From NCBI GenBank assembly GCA_964452725.1, contig CAYVMX010000004.1, positions 1 to 64,000 on the forward strand: a DNA stretch of 64,000 nt, written 5' to 3'. This DNA is from CAYVMX01 sp964452725. GTDB taxonomy: Bacteria; Patescibacteriota; Gracilibacteria; JAHISY01. The position numbers were made by a program, and so were the translations under genes. Shown piece by piece: positions 40,955 through 50,421 of this stretch (position 1 is its first letter; each line of letters starts with the position of its first letter). Under the pieces are notes generated by a model. The model was not told the DNA's origin, did not search any database, and worked only from the letters and a program-made list of their open reading frames with translations.

Positions 40955-42255
40955 TGCCCACCCTGCTAATCAAGAACGGTACGATAGTCGACCCGCTAGC
41001 GAAGCGCAGTCCTGAGCGGGCAGCCGATATCTTCGTCAATAATGGCAAGATCAAAAAAATCGGTAAAAACCTCGACCGAGTCGGCGACACTGTGATCGAC
41101 GCCAAAGGCAAGGTAGTGACTGCCGGACTCGTCGACATGCACGTCCACCTGCGCGAGCCTGGACGCGAGGACAAAGAAACCATCGCCACCGCCACTCGTG
41201 CCGCTGCCAAGGGCGGCATCACTAGTGTACTCGGCATGCCCAATACCAATCCACACGTAGACAACCAGACCGCCGTGAAGTTCGTACTCGAACGCGGCAG
41301 GCAGGAGGGCATAGTGAATGTATTCACCACGGGGAATATCTCCCAGCGCGGCGAAGGTAAAGAAATAGCAGAACTCTGGGAACTAAAAAACGAAGGCGTA
41401 AAAGTCGTGACGGATGACGGTGACGATATCCAAGACCTCGGAATGTATCGCAAAGTACTCCAATACGCCAAGACCCACGGACTGACAGTCATGAGTCACT
41501 CAGAGAATCACGACCTGAAAGGCGGGATCTGTATGCACGAGGGCTGGGTCAGCACCCAGCTGGGTCTGCCCGCCGCTCCCGAGAGCACGGAGACAGCGCA
41601 CATTGCCGCGTTGATCGAGCTACTACGCGAAGTACCGACACCTTTTCACTTTACCCACGTCAGCTCGGCTCGTAGCGTGCAGCTCATCGCCACAGCAAAA
41701 GCCGAAGGCTTGCCAGTCACTTGCGATGTCACACCACACCATTTGATCCTAAATGAGGAAGCCTATCTCGGCTACGACACCCAAGCCAAGGTCTGCCCAC
41801 CGCTGCGCAGCGAGGAGAACCGCCTCGCACTCGTCCAAGCGCTAAAAGACGGACAAGTCGACGCTATCGCCAGCGACCACGCACCGCATACACTGGTAGA
41901 CAAATACATCGAGTTTGAGTCTGCTGCCGTCGGCATGGTGGGGCTGGAGACACTCTTTCCATTGCTCTATACGAAGCTAGTCCGAGAGTGGAAAACAGTC
42001 GACCTCCCCTACCTGATCAAACTGCTGACGGTAAATCCCGCACGAATAATGCGCGAAGAAGTCGGACAGCTCGCAGTCGGTGCCGCTGCTGATCTCACGA
42101 TTTGGGATTTGAAGGACTCTTACCAGATCGACAAATCCAAATTTGAAACGAAAGGGCGCAATACTCCTTTCGATGGCTGGCAGGTAGTAGGACAGGCGAC
42201 AGATGTACTCGTCGGCGGTGAGCCAGTCGTACGAGCTGGTAAACTGAAACAATAG
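40954..42255 (+). CDS. pyrC: Dihydroorotase
   Basis: About 433 residues; closes carbamoyl-aspartate to dihydroorotate, the substrate of PyrD encoded at 29729. ATG 40954 overlaps the pyrB stop; a TTG at 40942 is less likely. Metal ligands: LVDMHVHLREPGREDKETI (His-x-His), SHSENHDL, TPHHLI and the Asp in AIASDHAPHT. The length and the GMPNTNPHVDN motif fit the class I allantoinase-like dihydroorotases. Confidence 0.95.
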   Translation: MPTLLIKNGTIVDPLAKRSPERAADIFVNNGKIKKIGKNLDRVGDTVIDAKGKVVTAGLVDMHVHLREPGREDKETIATATRAAAKGGITSVLGMPNTNPHVDNQTAVKFVLERGRQEGIVNVFTTGNISQRGEGKEIAELWELKNEGVKVVTDDGDDIQDLGMYRKVLQYAKTHGLTVMSHSENHDLKGGICMHEGWVSTQLGLPAAPESTETAHIAALIELLREVPTPFHFTHVSSARSVQLIATAKAEGLPVTCDVTPHHLILNEEAYLGYDTQAKVCPPLRSEENRLALVQALKDGQVDAIASDHAPHTLVDKYIEFESAAVGMVGLETLFPLLYTKLVREWKTVDLPYLIKLLTVNPARIMREEVGQLAVGAAADLTIWDLKDSYQIDKSKFETKGRNTPFDGWQVVGQATDVLVGGEPVVRAGKLKQ

Positions 42256-42274
42256 CAAAGACTAAATCACATCA

Positions 42275-42304
42275 TTGACGAAAGCCTTCTTTTTGCAGTA
42301 AAAT
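42275..42304 (+). promoter_or_regulatory. Sigma70-type promoter for rnpB
   Basis: TTGACG (42275-42280), an 18-nt spacer and TAAAAT (42299-42304). The predicted start near 42311 matches the first base of the P1 helix. Confidence 0.85.
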
Positions 42305-42311
42305 ACTCTCT

Positions 42312-42690
42312 GCCCAAGTAAGCAAAGTGATCGCTGTCTATCTCCGGATAGAGGGAGGAAAGTCCGAGCAGCTCGCGTAAAACGCAGTGGCTAACGGCCA
42401 CCAGAGGCAACTCTAGGGAAAGTGCCACAGAGACAATACTCGTTCTGATTCGTCAGAACTAAAGGTGAAAAGTGGAGAGGTGTTCAAATTCTAGGATTGA
42501 GCTACTCTCCTCGCCCGCTGGTGACAGCGAGGCGTGGTAAACCCTGCGTGCTGCAAGGCGAGATGGACAGACTGGAATCCGAGCTACGCGCTCACCGGTC
42601 TGGCTCGCTGCTTGATCCGACTGGCAACAGTCGGACTAGAGAAATGATCACTCTCGACAAAACTCGGCTTACTGCTTGCTTGGGCTTTTT
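42312..42690 (+). ncRNA. rnpB: RNase P RNA
   Basis: The RNA component of RNase P matures tRNA 5' ends. The universal CR-I sequence GGAGGAAAGTCCGAGC lies near 42352. Helix P1 is formed by GCCCAAGTAAGCA (42312-42324) and TGCTTGCTTGGGC (42673-42685) and is followed at once by TTTTT, so P1 and the T-run may also terminate transcription. Internal conserved pieces include GGTAAACCC near 42536 and the 3' GAGAAATGATCACT region. The length of ~375 nt fits bacterial type A. Confidence 0.93.
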
Positions 42691-42834
42691 GAGCGAGATG
42701 ACACTTCACTCAGGACACAAAACACAGGAGGCAGAATAATTTTCAGTCTTTAAAATTCAAATTTTGAGAATTAACCATTAACTCGCTTATTCGGAGAGTT
42801 TCCTCTAAACTGCTTCGGCTTAAATGCAAAATTC
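42691..42834 (+). promoter_or_regulatory. Spacer with likely infB promoter
   Basis: TAAACT at 42806-42811 (23 nt before ATG 42835) is a plausible -10; no good -35 is seen. An AT-rich inverted repeat (AAAATT-CA-AATTTT) lies near 42757. No gene is seen. Confidence 0.4.
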
Positions 42835-45162
42835 ATGCGTGTAACTGACCTAGCTCGTAAGCTGAAAATCTCGACTACCGATCTACGCGAGCGTCTCGCG
42901 GACTTCGGCGTGGGTAGTGACATCAAAGATATACCAACTAAAAAAGCCACAGAAATTCAAACTGCACTCAAAGATGGCATAACTCCCAAAGAGGAAGAAC
43001 CAGAACAAGAGCTAATGGGTATGTTTTTCGAAAGTGCAGATAACGACGACAAAGATAAGGAGGAAGAAAATGAAAAAGAGGAGGAGGAGAAATCAGAGAT
43101 AGACGATGAAGAATCTGAAGAAGAAGGATCTGAACCAGAAAAACCTGAAACTGAATCGGCAGCCAAAGAAGATAGCCCTGCCCTGCCGATAGGACCAGCT
43201 ATCCAACGCTCGACTGCAGAGCGCGAGGCTGCTCGTAGCCGTTGGGCAGCAGCCAAAAAAGCCAGCGAAAAAATCATCGCCAAGAAAGTCAAGAAAATGG
43301 AGACCGATAAGATCAAACAAGTAAAAAGTAAAGATGATGTCGCCAGATTTGCAGCAGCCCAGAGCACTCCATATACGTCTCATGGACCCAAACGTGAGAT
43401 CGAGATTGGCGATGCAGTCGGCGTGCGCGAGCTAGCCCAACACCTCGGCATCTCTCCGGTCCGTATCGTCGGTGAATTATTCAAAAACGGTGTCATGGCA
43501 AATATCAATCAAGTGATTGATTTCGACACAGCCTCAATCATCGCCGAAGCCTTCAACGCCACAGTCAAACGTGACACCACTGCTGTCTCTGGTGAAGACC
43601 TGCTCGCAGGCAATATAGAAAAACTCCTCCAAGATGAACCAGAAAATCTATCTGAGCGTCCACCGATTGTCGCCGTCATGGGACATGTCGATCATGGCAA
43701 GACTACACTACTAGACGCGATCCGCCAGGCAGAAGTAGCAGAAGGCGAAGCTGGCGGCATCACACAACACATCGGGGCTTATCAAGTCACTCACAAAGAC
43801 AGATCGATCACATTCCTAGATACACCTGGACACGAAGCCTTTACGGCTATGCGCGCACGTGGTGCACGCGCAACCGACATTGCGATCCTAGTCTGTGCCG
43901 CCGAAGAAGGCGTCAAACCGCAAACAATCGAGGCAATCAACCATGCCAAAGATGCAGGTGTACCTATCATCGTCGCTTTGACCAAGATGGACAAAGAGGG
44001 CGCAAACATTGACAAAGTCAAAGGCGAACTAAACGAACACGGACTCCAAGCCGCCGACTGGGGCGGCAAAATCGAAATGGTACCCGTCTCAGCAAAGACT
44101 GGTGAAGGTATTGAAGAGCTATTGGAGATGGTCCTACTGGTCAATGACTTAGAGCCAGTCAAAGGCAACCCAGCACGCGAGGCTGTCGGTACAGTGATCG
44201 AGAGCCACCTCGACAAGTCTTTTGGTCCAGTAGCGACCGTACTGATCAATACTGGCACTTTGCGTACAGGTGACAACTTCGTGATCGGCACAGTCGTTGG
44301 ACGTGTAAAAAAGATGTTTGACTACAAACGCAAAATAATCAAAGAAGCTCCCCCAGGTACACCAGTCCAGATCGCTGGACTAGATGGTCTACCAGAGCGC
44401 GGCATTGGAGAGATTTTGCAAGTACTTGACTCGTCCAACGATGCACATCAAAAAGCCAATGAGCTCACTCGCCTAATCGAGATCAAAGCCCGCCAAAAAG
44501 TCACAACCATGAACCAGCTCATCGGTCAGATCGGTGCTGGCACGCTCAAAGAGCTGAAAATCGTAGTCAAGGCTGATGTCGAAGGTAGTTTGGAAGCCCT
44601 ACGCGAAAGCCTAGAAAAGATCAAAACGGAGGGCGTCAGTACAAAGATAATCCACGGTGGTGTCGGTGAAGTCACCGAGACAGACGTCCTCATGGCAGAA
44701 GCTGCCAATGCCCTACTAGTAGCCTTTCATGTAAAAGTACCAGTACGCATAGAAAAAATAGCCAATCACGAAGGTGTCACAATTCGTCGCCATACAATCA
44801 TTTACAAACTAATCGAAGAAGTCGAAAAAATGCTCTCTGGTATGCTCGACCCAGAAGAAATAGAAGTCGAACTCGGCACACTCGAAATTCGTGGGATTTT
44901 CTTGACCAAACCAAGCGAACAAATCGTCGGTGGCATAGTCAAAGACGGCAAACTCCTAAAAAATGTCGCTGTACGCATAATCCGCGAGGAAAAAGTCATT
45001 GGCGAAGGTAAAATCACGGACCTAAAACGCGAAAAAGAAAGTGTCGGCGAGGTCAAAGAAGGCTTCGAATGTGGACTCAAAGTCGCAGTCAAAAACCTCA
45101 AACTCCAAGAAGGCGACCTGCTAACTGCTTATCGCATAGAAAAACAAAAACGCGGAGCTTAG
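42835..45162 (+). CDS. infB: Translation initiation factor IF-2
   Basis: The 775-residue GTPase places fMet-tRNA on the 30S subunit. Residues 1-50 form an IF2_N domain. A highly acidic Glu/Asp/Lys linker follows (~55-115), then a second IF2_N-like domain (~182-240) and the G domain from ~280. GTPase motifs: G1 VMGHVDHGKTTLLDAI (from ~282), G3 DTPGHEAFTAM, and G4 TKMD at ~383-386, where most IF-2 proteins have NKxD. Domains II, III and C2 (from LRTGDNFVIG, AEAANALLVAFHV and GTLEIRGIF) are complete. It stands alone, without nusA or rbfA. Confidence 0.96.
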   Translation: MRVTDLARKLKISTTDLRERLADFGVGSDIKDIPTKKATEIQTALKDGITPKEEEPEQELMGMFFESADNDDKDKEEENEKEEEEKSEIDDEESEEEGSEPEKPETESAAKEDSPALPIGPAIQRSTAEREAARSRWAAAKKASEKIIAKKVKKMETDKIKQVKSKDDVARFAAAQSTPYTSHGPKREIEIGDAVGVRELAQHLGISPVRIVGELFKNGVMANINQVIDFDTASIIAEAFNATVKRDTTAVSGEDLLAGNIEKLLQDEPENLSERPPIVAVMGHVDHGKTTLLDAIRQAEVAEGEAGGITQHIGAYQVTHKDRSITFLDTPGHEAFTAMRARGARATDIAILVCAAEEGVKPQTIEAINHAKDAGVPIIVALTKMDKEGANIDKVKGELNEHGLQAADWGGKIEMVPVSAKTGEGIEELLEMVLLVNDLEPVKGNPAREAVGTVIESHLDKSFGPVATVLINTGTLRTGDNFVIGTVVGRVKKMFDYKRKIIKEAPPGTPVQIAGLDGLPERGIGEILQVLDSSNDAHQKANELTRLIEIKARQKVTTMNQLIGQIGAGTLKELKIVVKADVEGSLEALRESLEKIKTEGVSTKIIHGGVGEVTETDVLMAEAANALLVAFHVKVPVRIEKIANHEGVTIRRHTIIYKLIEEVEKMLSGMLDPEEIEVELGTLEIRGIFLTKPSEQIVGGIVKDGKLLKNVAVRIIREEKVIGEGKITDLKREKESVGEVKEGFECGLKVAVKNLKLQEGDLLTAYRIEKQKRGA

Positions 45163-45187
45163 GTCTATCAGCCAACACTGATTTAGT

Positions 45188-45216
45188 TTGACTTTTTACG
45201 AGTTTTTTGCTAAAAT
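45188..45216 (+). promoter_or_regulatory. Sigma70-type promoter for pilB-like gene
   Basis: TTGACT (45188-45193), a 17-nt spacer and TGC-extended TAAAAT (45211-45216). A ~36-nt A-rich leader follows without a Shine-Dalgarno motif. Confidence 0.82.
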
Positions 45217-45258
45217 AAAGGGAAAATATCTCAAAAATTAGAGTCTACAAAAACAAAA

Positions 45259-46965
45259 ATGCCCAACGCTTATCAGATCCAGACCGACCGCAAAACTGCT
45301 GAAATACGCCCTGAAATGACCATGGATGAGCATCTCAGTGATATCAATCGTAAATTTGCTGAAGACAAAGTAGTCAAACAAGCCGCCAAACAAAAAATAC
45401 CTTATGTAGATGTTTTTTTGACAGCGCTAAATGCCGATCTGATCCAAAGACTAGACTTAGACGAATGCAAAACAGCACTTGCACTCCCTTTCTTTTTGAT
45501 CGGCAAAAAAATGCGTGTCGCAGTCGCAGACCCCACCAAAAAAGAAACTAAAACCTACCTAGACAAACTAAAAAAACAACACTATGAAACCCAAATCAGT
45601 CTAGCCAGCACAGACGGCATACTAGCAAAAATCAAACAGCTGCTTGCATTACTGCCAAAAGTAAGCGAGAACTTCGAAAATCAAGATGCCGAAGTTGCTC
45701 TAGAAAGCTATGAAAAGGAAATCCACAAGCTCGAAACACTCAAACAGGATATTTATAAAATTTCGACTCCAGCAGCTCTAAATCGCATCTTTGTGGGAGC
45801 ATTACGTACTGGTGCAAGTGATATTCATCTCCAACCAGAGCGAAACCACATCAGCCTACGCCTACGCATAGACGGCATCATGCAGGAGATTCTGACTTTT
45901 GATTCCAAGATTGGACTAGAGCTAGCAGATCAACTCAAGTACCTCGCCAAACTAAAGCTCAATGTCAAAACAGTCCCTCAAGACGGTCGACTCAGCTTCA
46001 CAGCTAGCGGAAGATCGATTGATATGCGTGTCAGTACACTGCCTACCGATCACGGCGAGAGTATAGTGTGTCGATTACTCGATGGTGCGCACAAACTTTT
46101 TACTTTTGAAGAGCTAGGGTTTCGCAATCACAATCTAAAGCGTATCTATCACGCACTCAATCTACACAATGGATTGATCCTAGCGACTGGTCCGACCGGT
46201 AGTGGTAAAACCACCACACTCTACACAATGCTGGCCAAACTAAATCGACCAGAAAACAAAGTCATCACGCTAGAAGACCCAGTCGAATACAGAATCCCTG
46301 GCATCACTCAGAGCCAAATCCGAGAGTCAGAAGGCTATGATTTTGGAAATGGTCTACGTTCAATCCTGCGTCAAGATCCTGATGTCATCATGGTCGGTGA
46401 GATCCGCGATCTAGTCACAGCCGAGACAGCTGCTCAGGCAGCCATAACTGGACATCTAGTACTCTCGACTGTCCATACCAACTCTGCTGTCGAGGCGATC
46501 ACCAGACTGATCAACCTAGGACTCAAGCCCTATATGCTCGCCGCAAGCCTAAACCTAGTACTAGCCCAGCGACTAGTACGCCGCATCCATACAGAGTGCG
46601 CCAAGGAAGCACCCATCACAGATACTCAGCGTGAGATACTAGAGCACCACATAGCTAGTATCCGAGATCTCCACTCTGACATAGAGGTAAAAATCCCAAC
46701 CAAACTACTAAAACCAATCGGCTGCGCTGCCTGTAGCCACACTGGCTACCGTGGACAAGTCGCTGTCGCTGAAAGCTTCCTAGTAGATGACAAACTACGA
46801 ACGCTAATCCTCCGATCGGCAGATATCACTGATATCAGTAATGCCATACGAGGACAGCAACACGTACTTTCCTTCGCAGAGAATGGAATCCTAAAAGTAA
46901 TCGACGGAGTCACTACGCTATCTGAAGTCGCTCGCGTTGCCGATATCCGCCCTGCTAAAAAATAA
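45259..46965 (+). CDS. PilB/GspE-type type IV pilus or secretion ATPase
   Basis: The 568-residue cytoplasmic hexameric ATPase powers pilin assembly. An MshEN-like N-terminal domain (~30-140) precedes the ATPase core with GASDIHLQPERN, Walker A (LATGPTGSGKTTTLYTML, ~310), the Asp box (TLEDPVEYRIPGITQ), Walker B (DPDVIMVGEIRD) and the His box (TGHLVLSTVHTN). The zinc-binding region keeps GCAACSHTGYRG but the first Cys pair is reduced to HTECAKE, so metal binding may be altered. pilC, pilT and pilin genes are not in the window. It is followed by three uncharacterised exported or membrane proteins that may belong to the same machine. Confidence 0.9.
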   Translation: MPNAYQIQTDRKTAEIRPEMTMDEHLSDINRKFAEDKVVKQAAKQKIPYVDVFLTALNADLIQRLDLDECKTALALPFFLIGKKMRVAVADPTKKETKTYLDKLKKQHYETQISLASTDGILAKIKQLLALLPKVSENFENQDAEVALESYEKEIHKLETLKQDIYKISTPAALNRIFVGALRTGASDIHLQPERNHISLRLRIDGIMQEILTFDSKIGLELADQLKYLAKLKLNVKTVPQDGRLSFTASGRSIDMRVSTLPTDHGESIVCRLLDGAHKLFTFEELGFRNHNLKRIYHALNLHNGLILATGPTGSGKTTTLYTMLAKLNRPENKVITLEDPVEYRIPGITQSQIRESEGYDFGNGLRSILRQDPDVIMVGEIRDLVTAETAAQAAITGHLVLSTVHTNSAVEAITRLINLGLKPYMLAASLNLVLAQRLVRRIHTECAKEAPITDTQREILEHHIASIRDLHSDIEVKIPTKLLKPIGCAACSHTGYRGQVAVAESFLVDDKLRTLILRSADITDISNAIRGQQHVLSFAENGILKVIDGVTTLSEVARVADIRPAKK

Positions 46966-46969
46966 ATAT

Positions 46970-49144
46970 ATGTTAACTCATTTAAAAAATTTCGTGACTC
47001 GACTACTCAGTGATCCGCGTCGCCTCAGCCAAGCTGTAATTATTGGATTCTTAGTCATCGGCACAGTCAATCTAGCAATGAAGTTTGAGGCTGGCACAGC
47101 CAGCACACTAAGGGCACAAAACGTCGGCGATCAAGTCGCAGCACCCCTTCCAACAGATAATACGAACCCAGCAGCAGAAACAACTCAAAGCGCAGGAGCA
47201 TCAAATACACAACTCAATGCTACTAATTGTAGTGCGACTAAAGTAAATGGCATCTACACAACTAAAGACCTCCAAGATAAAAACTGCGTCCTTTCTTGTT
47301 TACAAGATCGCCAGCTAGAAGCCCAAGCCGAACGCAAAAAAATCACCACCCAGATCGGCGGCAAGGCTGCTGTATTTTTAGAAAACTTTAATAACTCTTT
47401 TGCTGGCATGCTCCCTGGTATCAGTTACGAGTTAAATGATAATAATCAAGTTATGATTCCAGGAGTTACAGGTAACCCCAATCGCAAAGATTTTTTAGTT
47501 TGGCAGACCACCAAGCGCTACGCTGAGCTCCAATACTGCTTACCGATCAAGAGTCCAAAAGTCGAGGAAGACACTGGTAAGATCACCCGTAAGCAGTTTG
47601 CTCAAGACTTAAACGAAGAAAATTACAAAGAGGCCTATGGAGCTATGCTCGGCTCTCCTACGTATATCGGCACGAGTATAGACGTCGACAGAGCCTATCA
47701 AATAATCATGCGTGATGTCGATCGCCAACAAATCAAAATCGCTAAAACAATCGACCGAGCTATCAAAAAAGCCAACACACTCGATACCGCCACTATCAAA
47801 CAAATTAGTAACAATACATCTGCTACTGCCAACATCATGGCAAACTTCGCCAGATGGCGTATTGACATAGCGCGCAAGCTACAAGGAGCAGCTGACTTCA
47901 ATCAAATCTGGTCTCAAGGTCAATCTGCCAGCCTAACCAACGGCACCGTCTACAATAAAATGACTAACCTCCCTTGGCCACAGATCATGGGTAAAGCAGA
48001 AGAAGCAAAACTACTCAAAGCCGAAGCCGAAGAGCGCATGAAAGCATCAAAAATACTGCTCGAAGATGTAAAAAATATAGCCAACTCGTCGAACACTACT
48101 GACCCAGAGACAAAAGCCGCACTCGATAATCTAGATATGGATCAAGTCACAAACGATACCATTGCTGCGTGTACAGTCACAGCACGCGATCTAGTCGGCG
48201 GCATCCGTGAGCGCAACACAGCAGGTCTCGACTATGACGAAGAACTAAACATGGTGCTAACCAATGTAAAAGGTGAGCCAATCGATCTAAGTGGTAAACC
48301 CCTGCCGGCAGGCTCAGACCCAATCCCAGTCCTGCTGAGACCAGGTAGTCAGCCCCAGTGGAATGATCAATCAGCAGATGGTGGAGACTGGACATTTTAC
48401 TTACCAGTGCCTATCAGCATAGACGCAGAAAACAACATCACTGAACTAAGCTGGACCCTGCTTCGTGACAAAAAAGGTAACGGACTACCCATCTACAATG
48501 GTGATTCGGCGAACTGGTACATACCCTACATGGCACTAGCTCCGCTCGAGGATCAAGACCTCCAAAGTATGCGCGTCAAACTAGAAAATGCACCCGTAGA
48601 CGAAAATGGACGTAGCATCAGTGAATTATTAGCCTATGTAAAAATCATTGAAAATGGTGACCTCAAAAAAGTCACCCGATTAGAAGGCAGACTTCAACTT
48701 GCTCCGATAGTCATGCGCGATAGCTCTGGCAAGCTAACTGGCGCTCTCGGCACTGGCATATATGATCCTGTCGGCGAAGCTGCTTATCATGCTTGGATTC
48801 CAGCGATTGATCGCATAATGAATTTTGGTGAGGGTGATTTTGAAAAACTAGGTACGACTACACTAGACGAAATGTATGACCTGCTCGGCAATCAAAAATA
48901 CGTCAATGAGTACATTACTTCAAAAACAACACCGCCACCGCCACCTGGAGGACCAGGTACTCCAGCAGTGGATTATACAGGATGGAGTAAGGCAAAGTGT
49001 ATAGCAGAAGCTGCCAATAACGAATTTGAGTGTCACCGCAAAGGAGGCAATATCAGCTCAGCAAATGTTGCCTATTGCGCCAATGTTGTAGGTAAAAGTA
49101 GCCGAGATCCAAAAGCCATTCAATGCATGCGTAATCTACGATAA
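46970..49144 (+). CDS. Large exported protein of unknown function
   Basis: About 724 residues from ATG 46970, 4 bp after the ATPase stop. A single N-terminal membrane helix (AVIIGFLVIGTVNLAMKF, ~22-40) is followed by a Cys pair region (NCSATKVNG ... NCVLSCLQDRQ). Long helical stretches (~240-400, rich in Lys/Glu/Ala) give way to a mixed beta region (~440-620), then a Pro/Gly linker (PPPPPGGPGTP) and a C-terminal Cys-rich domain with C-x10-C-x14-C spacing. It probably sits outside the membrane, with disulfides. No family is recognised. Co-transcription with the pilus ATPase suggests a link to surface-structure assembly. Confidence 0.65.
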   Translation: MLTHLKNFVTRLLSDPRRLSQAVIIGFLVIGTVNLAMKFEAGTASTLRAQNVGDQVAAPLPTDNTNPAAETTQSAGASNTQLNATNCSATKVNGIYTTKDLQDKNCVLSCLQDRQLEAQAERKKITTQIGGKAAVFLENFNNSFAGMLPGISYELNDNNQVMIPGVTGNPNRKDFLVWQTTKRYAELQYCLPIKSPKVEEDTGKITRKQFAQDLNEENYKEAYGAMLGSPTYIGTSIDVDRAYQIIMRDVDRQQIKIAKTIDRAIKKANTLDTATIKQISNNTSATANIMANFARWRIDIARKLQGAADFNQIWSQGQSASLTNGTVYNKMTNLPWPQIMGKAEEAKLLKAEAEERMKASKILLEDVKNIANSSNTTDPETKAALDNLDMDQVTNDTIAACTVTARDLVGGIRERNTAGLDYDEELNMVLTNVKGEPIDLSGKPLPAGSDPIPVLLRPGSQPQWNDQSADGGDWTFYLPVPISIDAENNITELSWTLLRDKKGNGLPIYNGDSANWYIPYMALAPLEDQDLQSMRVKLENAPVDENGRSISELLAYVKIIENGDLKKVTRLEGRLQLAPIVMRDSSGKLTGALGTGIYDPVGEAAYHAWIPAIDRIMNFGEGDFEKLGTTTLDEMYDLLGNQKYVNEYITSKTTPPPPPGGPGTPAVDYTGWSKAKCIAEAANNEFECHRKGGNISSANVAYCANVVGKSSRDPKAIQCMRNLR

Positions 49145-49159
49145 TTTTAATACTCAAAA

Positions 49160-49975
49160 ATGTATTATCAAAAAAAAATATCGACTAAAAAAAATACACC
49201 AGCAACACTAAAGCTGGTAACGCTCAGCCTACTAATAATCTTTGGCTGGCTAGCTTTTGTACAAGATTTAATTCCTATTGCTACAGCACAAGGTACGCCA
49301 ACCAAAAGTGAAATACAAGCAGACATAAAAGCCCAGAAGAAAATTCTCTGGAAAATACTTGCCAAAAAAGCTGGAGAACGTGATCGAGCTAAAAAAACCC
49401 TCAAACAGGCTCACGTCAAAATAGCCAAAATGCTCGAACCAGCCATACAGGGCAAAATTAGTGGCAAAAGTATTGAGCTGACTAATGCGAATTTTTATGG
49501 TGATGGCACACCAAGCAATCTAGGCATCACTGGTAGCGTAGTCTTCAGTACGGCAGGTAAGAGTCAGGCTGGCAAATACTCTCTCGGACTGGCAAATCTA
49601 ATCCCTGAAACCAGTCGAGGTATGAGCTGGGTAAGACTAAAATCAAAAATCGTTGATCAGTTTATGGCTGATAAGGGTATCGATAAAGAGTCTTGGTACG
49701 TACCAGACTCTCTGCCAGATATTTTGAGACCGATGATTAGTCAATACGTTACCTGGAGCAAAGATAAAGATCTTTGTGATTTAGGCAACACTTTCAGCGC
49801 AACGGGAGATCTAATTATAAAAGATAGTTGCTTTGGCTATCCAAACGATTTATCTACTTTGCCACCGATCACCTTGACAGTAGGCTTTGGGGCGAGTGAT
49901 GTAGAGGCTATCAACACGCGCGCTCCCGATGGCACAGTCAAACCAAATATTTGCCCTGCCCCAGCGGAGTCTTAG
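49160..49975 (+). CDS. Secreted protein of unknown function
   Basis: The protein has 271 residues with a signal peptide (~18-44, LVTLSLLIIFGWLAFV ... ATAQG). A charged helical segment (~48-95) is followed by a beta-rich domain (~100-270) with a Cys pair (DLCDLGNTF and KDSCFGYPND). No known motif is present. It lies 15 bp after the 724-residue protein and is likely secreted with it. Confidence 0.65.
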   Translation: MYYQKKISTKKNTPATLKLVTLSLLIIFGWLAFVQDLIPIATAQGTPTKSEIQADIKAQKKILWKILAKKAGERDRAKKTLKQAHVKIAKMLEPAIQGKISGKSIELTNANFYGDGTPSNLGITGSVVFSTAGKSQAGKYSLGLANLIPETSRGMSWVRLKSKIVDQFMADKGIDKESWYVPDSLPDILRPMISQYVTWSKDKDLCDLGNTFSATGDLIIKDSCFGYPNDLSTLPPITLTVGFGASDVEAINTRAPDGTVKPNICPAPAES

Positions 49976-49994
49976 CTCTAAGCAATCACAATAA

Positions 49995-50330
49995 ATGATA
50001 CAACCACAAAATAAAATACCGACTCAGTACGATCGTAAACTCGCTGCTGTGAGCTATGTACCACTACTTGGTTTGATCGTACTCTATGGCCACAGACGAG
50101 AGCATTTCGTTTGTTTTCATGCACTACAGGGTGTGGTGTTGTCACTCTATTTTTTCGTGGCATACTTCGTGCCAATGATAGGCATTTACCTCGCACTTTT
50201 GTTTGCTGCGATAGCAGTCTCAGGGTTCATACACGCTGTAGCCGGCCAAGACTATCGAATATTTGGACTTGGTCATTTCCTAGACTGGGTATTGGCTAGT
50301 CGATTTGACAGTCGAACCAAGCAAGCCTAA
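49995..50330 (+). CDS. Small DUF4870/Tic20-like membrane protein
   Basis: The protein has 111 residues and about three hydrophobic helices. The pattern AAVSYVPLLGLIVLYGHRREHFVCFHALQGVVLSL is typical of the DUF4870/Tic20-like group (a soluble tail, helix, then HALQG). The role is unknown. It is the last gene of the 45259-50330 run. Confidence 0.7.
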   Translation: MIQPQNKIPTQYDRKLAAVSYVPLLGLIVLYGHRREHFVCFHALQGVVLSLYFFVAYFVPMIGIYLALLFAAIAVSGFIHAVAGQDYRIFGLGHFLDWVLASRFDSRTKQA

Positions 50331-50340
50331 AATACTGCCC

Positions 50341-50368
50341 AAGTTGTGTCGCCACTGGCGACAAACTT
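50341..50368 (+). terminator. Hairpin upstream of mfd, possible terminator
   Basis: TGTCGCC-ACT-GGCGACA (50347-50363), extended by AAGTT/AACTT with one bulged G, makes a 12-bp hairpin. A T-rich stretch follows only ~20 nt later, so termination is possible but not textbook. Confidence 0.5.
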
Positions 50369-50403
50369 TCAAAGAAATGGCTGTTATTTTTTTAAGTTTT
50401 ATC

Positions 50404-50409
50404 TAAAAT
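50404..50409 (+). promoter_or_regulatory. -10 element of mfd, near-leaderless TTG start
   Basis: TAAAAT (50404-50409) lies 12 nt before TTG 50422. The -35 is poor. Confidence 0.5.
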
Positions 50410-50421
50410 CTCTACGCTCTT

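Noticed and set aside
42497..42739. 80-aa ORF on the plus strand
   Set aside because: It lies inside the RNase P RNA gene.
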